Source: Streptomyces sp. NBC_00576
Lineage (GTDB): Bacteria > Actinomycetota > Actinomycetes > Streptomycetales > Streptomycetaceae
Direction: 5' to 3'
DNA: 64,000 bases
Assembly (NCBI RefSeq): GCF_036345175.1
Contig: NZ_CP107780.1
Span: 4,960,001-5,024,000 of the forward strand
The notes beneath the pieces were generated by a model. It was not told where the DNA came from, did no database searches, and saw nothing but the letters and a program-made list of their open reading frames with translations. This document shows positions 18,647-27,476 of the stretch, in pieces. Position 1 is the stretch's first letter; each line of letters opens with the position of its first letter. Made by a program: the position numbers and the translations under genes.

Positions 18647-19968
18647 GGATGGACCTCCGGGGCGTGAAGCGGATCGTAAGGGGATGTACCGGTGGTCCGG
18701 TCGGCCACTTCGCCGTGGTCGGACGGTCCGTCCCCGGCTTCGGGGTCGGAGTCTGGGAGTGACTCGGGGTGTGAGTCATGGTCGTACAGGTGCGGCCGGT
18801 TCGCGCGGGCTCGGCGGCCGGTGCCCGCCTCCGGCAGCCGCAGGGTGAACGTGGAGCCCTGACCCTCGGAGCTCCACACCGTGACCTCCCCGCCGTGCGA
18901 GGCGGCCACGTGCTTGACGATCGCCAGCCCGAGACCCGTACCGCCGGTGGCGCGGGAGCGGGCCGGGTCGACGCGGTAGAAGCGCTCGAAGATGCGCTCC
19001 TTGTCCTTGTCGGAGATGCCGATGCCCTGGTCGGTCACGGCGACCTCGATCAGGTCCCCGCCAGGCGCGTTCACCCGGCGGGCCGCTATGCCGACGCGGG
19101 TGGCGGAGGGCGAGTAGTTGACGGCGTTCTCGACGAGGTTGCCCAGGGCGGCGGCGAGCTGGCCGCGGTTGCCCCAGACGCGCAGGTCGGCGGTGCCTCC
19201 GGCGGCCATGGTGATGTGTTTGGTGCCGGCCTGGTGGCGGCAGCGGTCGACGGCCTCGGCGACGAGCTCGTCGACGCGGACCGGCTCGGCGTCCTCCAGC
19301 GGGTCGTCGTTCTGCACCCGGGAGAGGTCGATGAGTTCCTGGACGAGGCTGGTGAGGCGGGTCGCCTCGATCTGCATCCGGCCGGCGAAGCGCTCGACGG
19401 CCTCGGGGTCGTCCGAGGCGCCCATGACTGCCTCGGAGAGAAGGGAGAGGGCGCCGGTGGGGGTCTTGAGCTCGTGGCTGACGTTCGCGACGAAGTCGCG
19501 TCGTACGGCCTCGATGCGCCGGGCCTCGGTGAGGTCCTCGACGAGGAGGAGCACGAGCCGTGAGCCCAGCGGGGCGACGCGCGCCGAGACGGCGAGGGCT
19601 TCGCCGCGGCCGGTGCCGCGTCTGGGGAGGTCCAGCTCGACCTGGCGTATCTCGCCGTCGCGCCGGGTGTCGCGGGCCATCTGGAGCATCGGCTCCACCG
19701 AAAGCTTTCCGCCACGGACCAGTCCGAGGGCGTACGCCGCCGAGCTGGCCTTGACGACGGCGTCCGCCTCGTCGAGTACGACGGCCGAGGACCGCAGCAC
19801 GGACAGCACCGTGTCGACGCCGGGCGGCAGTACGGGGTCGGTGTGCAGGGAGGTGCGGGTGGGCCGTTTCTGGTCACGCTCGCTCCAGCGGAACGCCAGC
19901 ATGGCGATGACACCGGTGAGTACCCCGGCGATCGCTGCCGCTGCGGCGACTGCCGCGTTCACGTCCAT
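18643..19968 (-). CDS. phoR: Phosphate sensor histidine kinase PhoR
   Basis: A 441-residue kinase with one N-terminal transmembrane helix (residues ~4-26), a PAS-like region and the HisKA motif FVANVSHELKTPTGAL (His near 173). The HATPase domain follows, with N-box NLVENAVNYSP, DQGIGI and GTGLGLAIVKH. It phosphorylates PhoP under phosphate limitation. A polar tail follows the kinase core. It is read before phoP, which starts within the last codons (4-nt overlap). The promoter region is shared with the divergent phoU and contains PHO-box repeats. Confidence 0.95.
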   Translation of the reverse strand: MDVNAAVAAAAAIAGVLTGVIAMLAFRWSERDQKRPTRTSLHTDPVLPPGVDTVLSVLRSSAVVLDEADAVVKASSAAYALGLVRGGKLSVEPMLQMARDTRRDGEIRQVELDLPRRGTGRGEALAVSARVAPLGSRLVLLLVEDLTEARRIEAVRRDFVANVSHELKTPTGALSLLSEAVMGASDDPEAVERFAGRMQIEATRLTSLVQELIDLSRVQNDDPLEDAEPVRVDELVAEAVDRCRHQAGTKHITMAAGGTADLRVWGNRGQLAAALGNLVENAVNYSPSATRVGIAARRVNAPGGDLIEVAVTDQGIGISDKDKERIFERFYRVDPARSRATGGTGLGLAIVKHVAASHGGEVTVWSSEGQGSTFTLRLPEAGTGRRARANRPHLYDHDSHPESLPDSDPEAGDGPSDHGEVADRTTGTSPYDPLHAPEVHP

Positions 19969-20041
19969 GCACTCAGGTTAGGCATGGGATACGACCCGGC
20001 CACAGCCATCAGGGTGCGACCTCGAACACTCGTCGCCCAGA

Positions 20042-20074
20042 GTTCACCTTGGAGCCAGTATTGGTTCATTTGTC
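20042..20074. promoter_or_regulatory. PHO box between phoR and phoU
   Basis: Three consecutive 11-nt units: GTTCACCTTGG, AGCCAGTATTG and GTTCATTTGTC. The first and third match the direct-repeat unit (GTTCAcc-type) bound by PhoP, with the middle unit degenerate as is common. The site lies in the divergent phoR/phoU promoter region and predicts PhoP autocontrol. Confidence 0.85.
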
Positions 20075-20171
20075 GGGGCGGAAAACGACGCGTGCAGGGC
20101 CGAACGTGGGAGCGTGGGGGTCACGGGGCCCGGTGCTTGCCCCCGAACGGACGTCAAGAGAGGGACACCTG

Positions 20172-20861
20172 ATGCGTGACGCGTACCACGAGGAACTTGA
20201 CTCGATCGGCGATAGTCTGGTCGAAATGGCCCGACTTGTCGGGTCGGCTATCGGGCGTGCCACGACGGCGATACTCGATGCCGACCTGAAGCTGGCCGAA
20301 AGTGTCATCGAGGCCGACGCCAGGGTCGACGAACTCCAGCACGACCTGGAAGGCCGCGCCATTGCGCTGCTGGCCCGCCAGCAGCCGGTGGCGACCGACC
20401 TGCGGATCGTCGTCACGTCGCTGCGGATGAGCGCCGATCTGGAACGCTCCGGCGACCTGGCCCAGCACGTCGCCAAGCTGGCCCGGCTGCGCTTCCCGGA
20501 GCGCGCGGTCCCGCGCGACCTGCACGCCACGATCCTGGAGATGGGCCAGCTCGCGCAGCGCCTGATGGCGAAGGCGGCCGAGGTCATCATCACCAAGGAC
20601 GTCGACCTGGCGATGCAGCTGGAGACGGACGACGACGAGATGGACCTCCTGCACCGCACACTCTTCCGGCACCTGATCGACGAGCGCTGGAAGCACGGCA
20701 TCGAGACGGCGGTCGATGTCACGCTGCTGGGCCGTTACTACGAGCGCTTCGCGGACCACGCGGTGTCGGTCGCCAAGCGTGTGGTGTTCCTGGTGACGGG
20801 TGAGCACGCGGACGAGCTGCAGCAGGACGTGCAGCCGCCCACCGGGGTCGAGGGCGCGTAA
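20172..20861 (+). CDS. phoU: Phosphate signalling protein PhoU
   Basis: A 229-residue all-helical PhoU with two three-helix bundles. The metal-binding type motifs are in helices containing ADARVDELQHDLE and, in the second bundle, DDDEMDLLHRTLF and YYERFADHAVSVAKRVVF. ATG 20172 gives the expected start MRDAYHEELDSIGDSLVEMA. PhoU restrains PhoR activity through the Pst transporter when phosphate is abundant. It is transcribed away from phoR-phoP, with a PHO box in between. Confidence 0.95.
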   Translation: MRDAYHEELDSIGDSLVEMARLVGSAIGRATTAILDADLKLAESVIEADARVDELQHDLEGRAIALLARQQPVATDLRIVVTSLRMSADLERSGDLAQHVAKLARLRFPERAVPRDLHATILEMGQLAQRLMAKAAEVIITKDVDLAMQLETDDDEMDLLHRTLFRHLIDERWKHGIETAVDVTLLGRYYERFADHAVSVAKRVVFLVTGEHADELQQDVQPPTGVEGA

Positions 20862-20969
20862 CCCTCCGAGCCTCTGTGCGCCGTTGATGCGCCCGGCGGG
20901 ACGGGCATGCAATGGGGAGAAAGTACGAGAAGGCACCCGTCTCCAGGACCAGCTCTCCAGGAGGGCCCC

Positions 20970-21122
20970 ATGGCCGAGACCCCCAGCACGCCCGACCCGA
21001 CGCAGGAACGCGAGACGCAGCACCCCGCCGAGATCAAGAACCTGCCCCTGTTCGGCGCCTGCGGCTGCGGCTCCGGCTGCGGATGCGGCTGCCAGTCGGG
21101 CAATCCCTGCCAGTGCGGTTGA
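20970..21122 (+). CDS. Small Cys-rich protein, metallothionein-like tail
   Basis: A 50-residue protein with ATG 20970 a few nucleotides after the GGAGGG ribosome binding site. The first 27 residues are polar. The last 20 hold six cysteines in Cys-Gly-Cys and Cys-x3-Cys spacing, which suggests metal or Fe-S/thiol chemistry. It is 108 nt downstream of phoU on the same strand and ahead of a terminator, so it may be co-transcribed with phoU. It is not a recognised named family. Confidence 0.72.
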   Translation: MAETPSTPDPTQERETQHPAEIKNLPLFGACGCGSGCGCGCQSGNPCQCG

Positions 21123-21225
21123 CGCATCGCCACTGGACAGGACATCGGATACGGCTTCAGGTACGACATCAGATTCCGGCTCGGATTCGGCTCCAGATCG
21201 GCATCAGTGCGGCTCGGCGTCCCAG

Positions 21226-21260
21226 GGACCCTGCCTCCATCGCGGAGGCGGGGTCCTTTT
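21226..21260 (+). terminator. Terminator after the Cys-rich gene
   Basis: Arms GGACCCTGCCTCC and GGAGGCGGGGTCC around ATCGC, followed by TTTT. Confidence 0.9.
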
Positions 21261-21508
21261 GTGTGGGGTTTGTGTGCGGTGGGGCCCGTTCGCCCTGTTC
21301 GGAGCATCAGAAGGCGACATCGATCATCGTTGAACCGGCATACACTTCACAGCAGTTGACGCTCAGGCGCTGTCCATGCACAGCAGGCACCCTGTTGCCA
21401 TCTCGTTAACCAGCACTTCTTGACGTCACGTGCTGCCGCCGCGTTGGCTTCCGTATCTGTTCTGTATCTGGGTTCGTCATGCTGTTCCCCGCCTGGAAGG
21501 CACCTGCC

Positions 21509-22645
21509 GTGAACGCTCGTACCCCCCGTCGGACCGCCGTACGCCGTACCGCCATCGCGGTGACGGCTGCTGCCTCGGCCTTCTCGCTCGCCGCGTGCGG
21601 TGTCCTCGACGGCACCGGCGGAAGCAGCGGCTCCGCGGCGCCGAAGAAGGGCGACGACATCACGGTGGGGCTCCTCCTGCCCGACAAGAAGACGAAGCGC
21701 TTCGAGAAGTTCGACTACCCGCTCTTCAAGAAGCAGGTCACCGCCCTCACCAACGGCAAGGGCAAGGTCCTCTACGCCAACGCCGAGGCGAACGAGGCCA
21801 AGCAGGGCAAGCAGCTCGAGGAGATGATCGCCGAGAAGGTGGACGTCCTCGTGGTGGACGCGATCGACGCCAAGACCATCGCGCCGGCGATAGAGAAGGC
21901 CAAGGAGGCGGACATACCGGTCATCGCGTACGACCGGCTCGCGGAGGGCCCGATCGACGCGTACGTCTCCCACGACAACGAACTCGTCGGTGAGGTGCAG
22001 GGCCGCTCGATCGTCGAGGCCCTCGGCGAGAAGGCCGCGACCAGCAAGATCGTCATGATCAACGGCTCGCTCACCGACCCGAACACGGCGCGGTTCCAGA
22101 CCGGCGCGATGAACGAGCTCGAGGGCAAGGTCCAGATCGCGGCGTCGTACAACACCAAGGACTGGCTGCCCGAGGTCGCCAAGACCAACATGGAGACGGC
22201 GATCAGGTCCGTCGGGCTCAGCAACATCGCCGCGGTCTACTCGGCGAACGACGGTATGGCCGGCGCGGCCATCGACGCGATGAAGGAGGCGGGAGCCTCG
22301 AAGATCCCGCCGGTGACCGGGCAGGACGCGGACCTCCAGGCGGTGCAGCGGATCGTCTCGGGCGAGCAGTACATGAGCGTCTACAAGTCGTTCATCCTGG
22401 AGGCCAACAACGCCGCGTCCATGGCGGTGGCCAAGGTCCAGGGCCGCTCGATCGAGTTCGACGCGCTGACCCGCGACAGCGTCGACAGCCCGACGCAGAA
22501 GAAGATCCCGTCGCAGCTGGTACCGGTGGTGGCCCTCACACGGGACAACATCAAGGACACCGTGATCCAGGACGGCGTCTACACCATCCAGGACATCTGC
22601 ACCCCGGAGTACGCGGCGGCCTGCGCTGCGATCGGCCTCAAGTAA
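21509..22645 (+). CDS. Orphan sugar-binding lipoprotein (xylose/ribose type)
   Basis: A periplasmic-binding-protein-like lipoprotein of about 378 residues, using GTG 21509 after a GGAAGG site; ATG 21479 would add ten residues. The lipobox is LAAC. The mature part has the type I fold of XylF/RbsB: ITVGLLLPDKKTKRFEKFD, VDVLVVDAIDAKTIAPAIEKAKEADIPVIAYDR, and SANDGMAGAAIDAMKE near the C-terminal lobe. Such proteins deliver pentoses to an ABC importer, here probably D-xylose. No permease or ATPase gene lies nearby, so the transporter partner must be elsewhere or the protein acts as a receptor. Confidence 0.88.
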   Translation: MNARTPRRTAVRRTAIAVTAAASAFSLAACGVLDGTGGSSGSAAPKKGDDITVGLLLPDKKTKRFEKFDYPLFKKQVTALTNGKGKVLYANAEANEAKQGKQLEEMIAEKVDVLVVDAIDAKTIAPAIEKAKEADIPVIAYDRLAEGPIDAYVSHDNELVGEVQGRSIVEALGEKAATSKIVMINGSLTDPNTARFQTGAMNELEGKVQIAASYNTKDWLPEVAKTNMETAIRSVGLSNIAAVYSANDGMAGAAIDAMKEAGASKIPPVTGQDADLQAVQRIVSGEQYMSVYKSFILEANNAASMAVAKVQGRSIEFDALTRDSVDSPTQKKIPSQLVPVVALTRDNIKDTVIQDGVYTIQDICTPEYAAACAAIGLK

Positions 22646-22650
22646 CGGGC

Positions 22651-24708
22651 GTGACCGGCGAGTTGCTTCGCCGAAGCCGGGGCTCGGAGCTGACGGAGGA
22701 GGACTGCTGGGCCCTCTACACCCACGTCGGCGCGGGCAGGAATGATCTGACCGCTGCGGCGACCGCAGCGCTCCCCGACCTGCTGCGGCTCGCCGCGTCT
22801 CCCGGCGGGGTACGGGTCGACCTCGTCGACCTGGTCGGCACGCTGGCCCGGAAGGCAGCGACCGCCCCGCCCGAGGCGGTGGACCCCGGCTGGCCGGCGG
22901 CGTGGGAACGCCACCGTACGGCGGCCGAGGCGCTGCTCTCGGATCCCGACCGGGCTGTACGGTACGCGGCGCTGGGCCTGACTCCGGCGCCCGCGAAGCT
23001 CCTCGAGCGCTGGCGGGCGGAGGAGGACGCGACCGTACGGGACCTGCTGCTGTCGACGTTGACGGCCGCGGCGGCCGGGACGGAGTGGGAGCCGGAGGTC
23101 TCCGCCCTGCTGCACGGCCTCCTGCTCGACGACGACCCGGTGCTGCGCCTGACGGCCGTACAGGCCTGGGCGGCGATCGACCCGGCGGTCCCCGCCCGGC
23201 ACGTCGACCTGATGGTGGACGTCCTGACGGACCCGGTCAACCGTCCGGTGATCGCCGTACGGGGCACCGAGCCCGGCGAGGAAACTGCGTACGCCTTCGA
23301 GACCGCCGTCGACTGCTCGCTCTGGCTGCTGCTGAAGCAGGCGGACGACTCGGCGGCGGCGACGCGCTTCGTCCTCGGCCTCGCCGACAGGTGTTCAGGG
23401 GACGCGGAGGACGTCGTACTGCGGCGGTGCGTCCTGGACCAGGCGTGGCGGCTGCTGGTGGAGCGTCGGTCCGCGGAACCTTTTCTCGCGCCCCTGGCCG
23501 CCGCCCGGCTCGACGACCGGGACCCGACGGTACGGGTGCGGGCGGCCCATCTGCTCGCGGTGCTCGGCACCCGCTCGGCGCCGTACGCCGACGAACTCGC
23601 CGCCCGCCTCGACGACACCGGCGAGGACGAGATGCTGGAGGGCACGGTCGGGGAGCACGCCCGCTGGGCGCTGGCCCGGATCGGCGACGCACGGGCACTG
23701 CCGGGGCTGGTGGAGAGCCTGTACGAGCCGTACCGCGAGCAGTACGGCCGTTCCTACACCTTGGGGGACCCGCGTCGCCCGGAGATCTTCGAGGTACTGA
23801 TCCCGTTGCGGGCACATGCGCCGGCGCTGCTGCCGTCGTTGCGTGCGGCACTGCGGCACAACGCGGGCAACGGTGACATCGCCGGTTCGCTGACGCACGA
23901 GTTCTGCAAGGTCCTGGAGGCCTGGGGCCCGGTGTCGCTGCCGGCTCTCCCGGACGTACTGCCGCTGCTGGCCAGCGCCCGCACCTCGCTGACGGTGGCC
24001 GACGTGCTGGTGGCCATGGGCGAGGGTGCGGTGACGGCCGTACCGGCGCTGCGCGACTGCGCGATCCTCGACTGGGAGGCCAACCGCTGGAAGGTGGCGT
24101 GGGCCGTGTGGCGCATCGGCGGCGACCCGGAGGGGAACGGTGAGCGGACGCTGAGGCTGCTCGGCGAGGCGGTGCTGGCGGCCGAGGGTCCCTTGGACGG
24201 CGGCCCGGTGCACCACTTGGCCGACTTCGGCCCGGCCGCCTCCGCGTACGCGCCCCGCATCCGCGCCCTCATGGTGACCAGCCAGAGCTGGTGGCTCCGG
24301 CTGGCGTCGGCGACGGCCCTTTGGTCGATCACCGGCGACCCGGAACCGACCCTGCCGGTGCTGGCCCGCTTCGTCACAGAAATCGCCGAGGGCGACGACA
24401 GCTACGGTTCGTTCCACCTGGCTCTGGAGGCGCTGAGCCGCATCGGCAGGATCACTCCGGAGATCGAGGCGGCCCTGTGCACGATCCGGGCGAGGGAGCG
24501 GCGGCTGTCTCCTTACGGGGACTACCGCGCCGTACTGAACGACGAGGCGCTGCGGGGCACGATCGACGGGCTGCTGGCGCGGGCTGCGGTCGGGGTCGCC
24601 GGGGCGGCCGTACGGGCAGAAGATGAAGTACAGGCAAGCGGTACGAAGCAGGAAGAGCGACCGGACCAACCAGCTCAGGGACCAGACCAGGGACCAGATC
24701 AGGGATAG
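22651..24708 (+). CDS. HEAT-repeat scaffold protein
   Basis: A 685-residue protein starting at GTG 22651, only 5 nt after the sugar-binding protein stop, so the two genes are probably one transcript. It is built of alpha-helical repeats of about 35-40 residues with patterns such as VRLRAAHLL-like DPTVRVRAAHLLAVLGTRS, typical of HEAT/PBS-lyase-like arrays. The C-terminus is a Gln/Pro/Asp/Gly-rich tail. No catalytic motif is seen. The function is not known, and HEAT arrays usually mediate protein contact. Confidence 0.82.
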   Translation: MTGELLRRSRGSELTEEDCWALYTHVGAGRNDLTAAATAALPDLLRLAASPGGVRVDLVDLVGTLARKAATAPPEAVDPGWPAAWERHRTAAEALLSDPDRAVRYAALGLTPAPAKLLERWRAEEDATVRDLLLSTLTAAAAGTEWEPEVSALLHGLLLDDDPVLRLTAVQAWAAIDPAVPARHVDLMVDVLTDPVNRPVIAVRGTEPGEETAYAFETAVDCSLWLLLKQADDSAAATRFVLGLADRCSGDAEDVVLRRCVLDQAWRLLVERRSAEPFLAPLAAARLDDRDPTVRVRAAHLLAVLGTRSAPYADELAARLDDTGEDEMLEGTVGEHARWALARIGDARALPGLVESLYEPYREQYGRSYTLGDPRRPEIFEVLIPLRAHAPALLPSLRAALRHNAGNGDIAGSLTHEFCKVLEAWGPVSLPALPDVLPLLASARTSLTVADVLVAMGEGAVTAVPALRDCAILDWEANRWKVAWAVWRIGGDPEGNGERTLRLLGEAVLAAEGPLDGGPVHHLADFGPAASAYAPRIRALMVTSQSWWLRLASATALWSITGDPEPTLPVLARFVTEIAEGDDSYGSFHLALEALSRIGRITPEIEAALCTIRARERRLSPYGDYRAVLNDEALRGTIDGLLARAAVGVAGAAVRAEDEVQASGTKQEERPDQPAQGPDQGPDQG

Positions 24709-24721
24709 GAGGTGCGACGCC

Positions 24722-24970
24722 ATGCCCCAGTTCATGGACGTCCACCACGGCATGGAAGGCATCACCGCCGACCAGCTGAACCAGGCCCACCAGGCCGACC
24801 TGGACATCGAGAAGGACGAGGGAGTCCACTTCGAGAAGGCCTGGGCGGACCCCGCCTCCGGCACGGTCTACTGCCTCTCGGAGGCCCCGTCGGCGGAAGC
24901 GGTCCAACGCATCCACGAACGCGCGGGGCATCTCGCCGACGAGATCCATCCGGTGCCGTTGGCGGTGTGA
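24722..24970 (+). CDS. SCO4226-like nickel-binding protein (DUF4242)
   Basis: An 82-residue ferredoxin-like protein that closely resembles S. coelicolor SCO4226, a structurally studied nickel-binding protein: MPQFMDVHHGMEGITADQL, then an acidic helix with HFEKAWADP and the terminal helix HERAGHLADEIHPV. The His and Glu positions fit a metal site. It follows the HEAT gene by 13 nt, with the AGGAGGTG ribosome binding site overlapping the preceding stop codon. It is the last core gene before the accessory region. Confidence 0.9.
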   Translation: MPQFMDVHHGMEGITADQLNQAHQADLDIEKDEGVHFEKAWADPASGTVYCLSEAPSAEAVQRIHERAGHLADEIHPVPLAV

Positions 24971-25007
24971 GGGTCCCCTGTCAGAGGGTCCAGGGCCCAG
25001 GCCGCGA

Positions 25008-25072
25008 AAATGCCCCCGTTCCGCGCGGTATGCGCAGCTCGGGGGCATGATCGCGAGGGCTACTTCTTCTTG
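25008..25072. other. Attachment-like copy (a) of the gpm 3' end
   Basis: Read on the minus strand it ends in AAG-AAG-AAG-TAG followed by a hairpin ATGCCCCCG/CGGGGGCAT. The block GCATGATC-N8-CTACTTCTTCTTG matches the gpm 3' end at 32652-32680 and a third copy at 27441-27470. Copies (a) and (b) agree in 25 of 28 bases by eye. It borders the accessory region on the left. I read it as a relict attL/attR. Confidence 0.6.
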
Positions 25073-25428
25073 CTCGTCGTTGGTTGTCATCAGCCACTGT
25101 TGAGCGGCCCCGGAACAGCCCCTGGACGGCCCGGTACTGACAGAAAAGTCAGTTCTGTCGGCCGCGCACTCATCGGGAGACGGTCCCGCGTCGGCCGTCG
25201 CCAGCTTCGTCGAGATCCAGGACTCGCTCCATGGGGCGATGATCGCCTATCGCGCCGCCCCTCCGCGGGCGATGCGGCACAGGGTCGAGGCCCCTGCCTC
25301 CGGGGAGCACCATGCCCGCGCCCGCACCGCTACCTGCCCCTCACGCCAAAGACCCGTACAACCACGGGACTTGAAGCCACCTGGTTTCAGCCTGCGAACG
25401 TTTCTGCTCGCGGATTTTGCGAGAAGTA

Positions 25429-25456
25429 TTGACGTCATTCATGGGATGTCTAGCAT
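25429..25456 (+). promoter_or_regulatory. Candidate promoter of the GH62 gene
   Basis: TTGACG (25429-25434) and TAGCAT (25451-25456) are spaced 16 nt apart, a fair match to a housekeeping promoter, 125 nt upstream of the arabinofuranosidase start. The rest of the 510 nt between the attachment-like block and the gene shows nothing else I can name. Confidence 0.5.
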
Positions 25457-25580
25457 TCTCCCGATCGGTACTTCGACCTTTGTTCGGTATACCGGACAGC
25501 CAGGGTCGTGCCGCACCGACATCCGGACAGCCTCTGACGGGCCAGACCGGAGCCGCCTGCTCAAGGATGACGAGGTCCTT

Positions 25581-27014
25581 ATGCACAGACGTAGTTTCAG
25601 CCTCAGACGCCCGTCCGCAGTGCTCGCCGCCGTGATTGCGGCCCTGGCCGCGTTGGCGGCGCTGCTCGTGGCCGGCCCGGCTCAGGCGGCCACCACCAGC
25701 GATGTGCGCGGTGTTGATTCCGGCCGGTGTCTCGACGTGGAGGGCTTCAGCCAGACCGACGGCGCGAACGTGCACATCTGGGACTGCCACGGCGGAACCA
25801 ACCAGCAGTGGACGTCGACGGACAGCAGCCAGCTGACCGTGTACGGCAACAAGTGCCTGGATGTCCGGGGCGGCGCCACCACGCCCGGGACCCCGGTGCA
25901 GATCTGGACGTGCAACGGCAGTGACAACCAGCAGTGGCGGGTGAACTCCGACGGCACGATCGTCGGCGTGCGGTCCGGGCTGTGCCTGGAGGTCTCGGGC
26001 TGGGGCAAGGCCAACGGCACGGCGGTGCAGATCTGGTCGTGCCACGGCGGCACCAACCAGAAGTGGACCGGCCTGTCCGGGGCGGGCAACGCGTGTGCTC
26101 TTCCGTCGACGTACCGCTGGACATCGACCGGCCCACTGGCGGAGCCGGCGAACGGGCAGGTCGCGCTGAAGGATTTCACCACCACCACGTACAACGGCAA
26201 GCACCTGGTCTACGCGACCACCTCCAACGGAACGAAGTGGGGCTCGACGGGGTTCAGTCCCTTCACGAACTGGTCGGACATGGCGACGGCCGGCCAGACC
26301 CAGATGAACGAGTCCGCGGTGGCGCCCCAAGTGTTCTACTTCGCGCCCAAGAACGTCTGGGTGCTGGTGGACCAGTGGGGTCAGTGGCCGCTCTACTACC
26401 GCACGTCCAGCGACCCCACCAACCCCAACGGCTGGTCCGCCCGGCAGCCGCTGTTCACCGGCAGCCTCCCCGACGGCCCCGGGCCGGACCAGAAGAACGC
26501 CCCGATCGACCCGACCATGATCGCCGACGACCAGAACATGTACCTGTTCTTCGCCGCTGACAACGGCAACATCTACCGGGCGAGCATGCCGATCGGGAAC
26601 TTCCCGGGCAACTTCGGCTCCTCGTACACGACGGTCATGAGCGACACAAGGGACCTTCTGTTCGAGGCGCCGCAGGTCTACAAGGTCCAGGGCCAGAACC
26701 AGTACCTCATGATCGTTGAGGCGCAGGGGACGAACCGCTACTTCCGCTCGTTCACCGCCTCCAGCCTGAACGGTCCGTGGACCGTCCAGGCCGGCAGCGA
26801 GAGCAGCCCCTTCGCGGGCCAGGCCAACAGCGGTTCCACCTGGGCCCAGGGCGTCAGCCACGGTGACCTGGTCCGCAACAACCCCGATCAGACCATGACC
26901 ATCGATCCCTGCAACCTGCAGTTCCTCTACCAGGGCCTCCCCACCAACACACCGGAGGGCACCGACTACCTGAAACTGCCGTACCGGCCGGGCCTGCTCA
27001 CCCTGCAGCGCTGA
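25581..27014 (+). CDS. Secreted GH62 alpha-L-arabinofuranosidase with ricin-type CBM13
   Basis: A 477-residue secreted enzyme. A Sec signal peptide (MHRRSFSLRRPSAVLAAV..., cleaved after AQA near 36) is followed by a ricin-B/CBM13 trefoil: three QxW repeats with GTNQQW, GSDNQQW and GTNQKW. The GH62 catalytic domain follows from ~175, starting YRWTSTGPLAEP. Catalytic-site residues of the family are visible: Asp in LKDF, Asp in IDPTMIADD and Glu in LLFEAP. The terminal ITIDPCNLQFLYQG / LPYRPGLLTLQ closes the barrel. It removes arabinose side chains from xylan or arabinan outside the cell. The lectin domain ties it to plant polysaccharide. Confidence 0.92.
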   Translation: MHRRSFSLRRPSAVLAAVIAALAALAALLVAGPAQAATTSDVRGVDSGRCLDVEGFSQTDGANVHIWDCHGGTNQQWTSTDSSQLTVYGNKCLDVRGGATTPGTPVQIWTCNGSDNQQWRVNSDGTIVGVRSGLCLEVSGWGKANGTAVQIWSCHGGTNQKWTGLSGAGNACALPSTYRWTSTGPLAEPANGQVALKDFTTTTYNGKHLVYATTSNGTKWGSTGFSPFTNWSDMATAGQTQMNESAVAPQVFYFAPKNVWVLVDQWGQWPLYYRTSSDPTNPNGWSARQPLFTGSLPDGPGPDQKNAPIDPTMIADDQNMYLFFAADNGNIYRASMPIGNFPGNFGSSYTTVMSDTRDLLFEAPQVYKVQGQNQYLMIVEAQGTNRYFRSFTASSLNGPWTVQAGSESSPFAGQANSGSTWAQGVSHGDLVRNNPDQTMTIDPCNLQFLYQGLPTNTPEGTDYLKLPYRPGLLTLQR

Positions 27015-27029
27015 CCCGCCTGATCCACG

Positions 27030-27197
27030 GTGGCCACTGTGGACACGAACGCCTGGTACGTCATGGTCAACCGCAACAGCGGCAAGGCACTGGACGACGG
27101 GACCAACCAGCAGTTCCAGTTCGTGGCCTGCGGTGACGGCTACATCAAGATGCCCTACCGGATGGGCCTGCTCACGCAGACCAACTCCCCCTGCTGA
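27030..27197 (+). pseudogene. Composite remnant of a second GH62/lectin tail
   Basis: In one frame from GTG 27030 to TGA 27197 there is a truncated ricin-type piece (YVMVNRNSGKALDDGTNQQ, then FQFVACGDGYIK) fused to a GH62-type end (MPYRMGLLTQTNSPC). The last part parallels the LPYRPGLLTLQR end of the intact gene 16 nt upstream. So it is the leftover of another copy of this gene, formed by deletion, and not a functional protein. Confidence 0.7.
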
Positions 27198-27219
27198 CAC
27201 CGGTATCCGGTTCAGCCCA

Positions 27220-27258
27220 CCGAAACACCCCTTGCCCGCTGGGCAAGGGGTGTTTCGG
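27220..27258 (+). terminator. Terminator of the GH62 gene and its remnant
   Basis: Perfect 18-bp arms CCGAAACACCCCTTGCCC and complement around a GCT loop, followed by T-rich sequence. Confidence 0.92.
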
Positions 27259-27407
27259 TCTGCGCGCGCCCGAGGTCGCACGGCCGGCAGCGAGGTCCGA
27301 AAAACTTGGACCGGGCAGCAACCTTTCCGGGAGCAGCGGTGTAGCCGTCGCTGCCCAGTTCAAGACACAAGCGAAGCAGGGCCAGCGAGGGCCCAGAGCA
27401 GACGAAG

Positions 27408-27476
27408 GCCCCTGATCTGCACCATAAGTGCAGATCAGGGGCATGATCACGAAAGCTACTTCTTCTTGCCCTGGGT
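27408..27476. other. Attachment-like copy (b) of the gpm 3' end
   Basis: Minus-strand reading gives CAGGGCAAGAAGAAGTAG (same QGKKK-stop as gpm) and then a perfect 15-bp hairpin GCCCCTGATCTGCAC / complement with loop CATAA. The block GCATGATC-N8-CTACTTCTTCTTGCCCTG matches the gpm end. The frame upstream on the minus strand is open but not the rest of gpm. It divides the accessory region into a 2.4-kb and a 5.2-kb part, as expected for tandem integrations at one site. Confidence 0.65.

Noticed and set aside
26100..27014. GH62 catalytic domain as a dead enzyme, because it lacks the usual IDFW segment
   Set aside because: The family Asp and Glu positions are still visible in LKDF, IDPTM and LLFEA, so loss of activity cannot be claimed.
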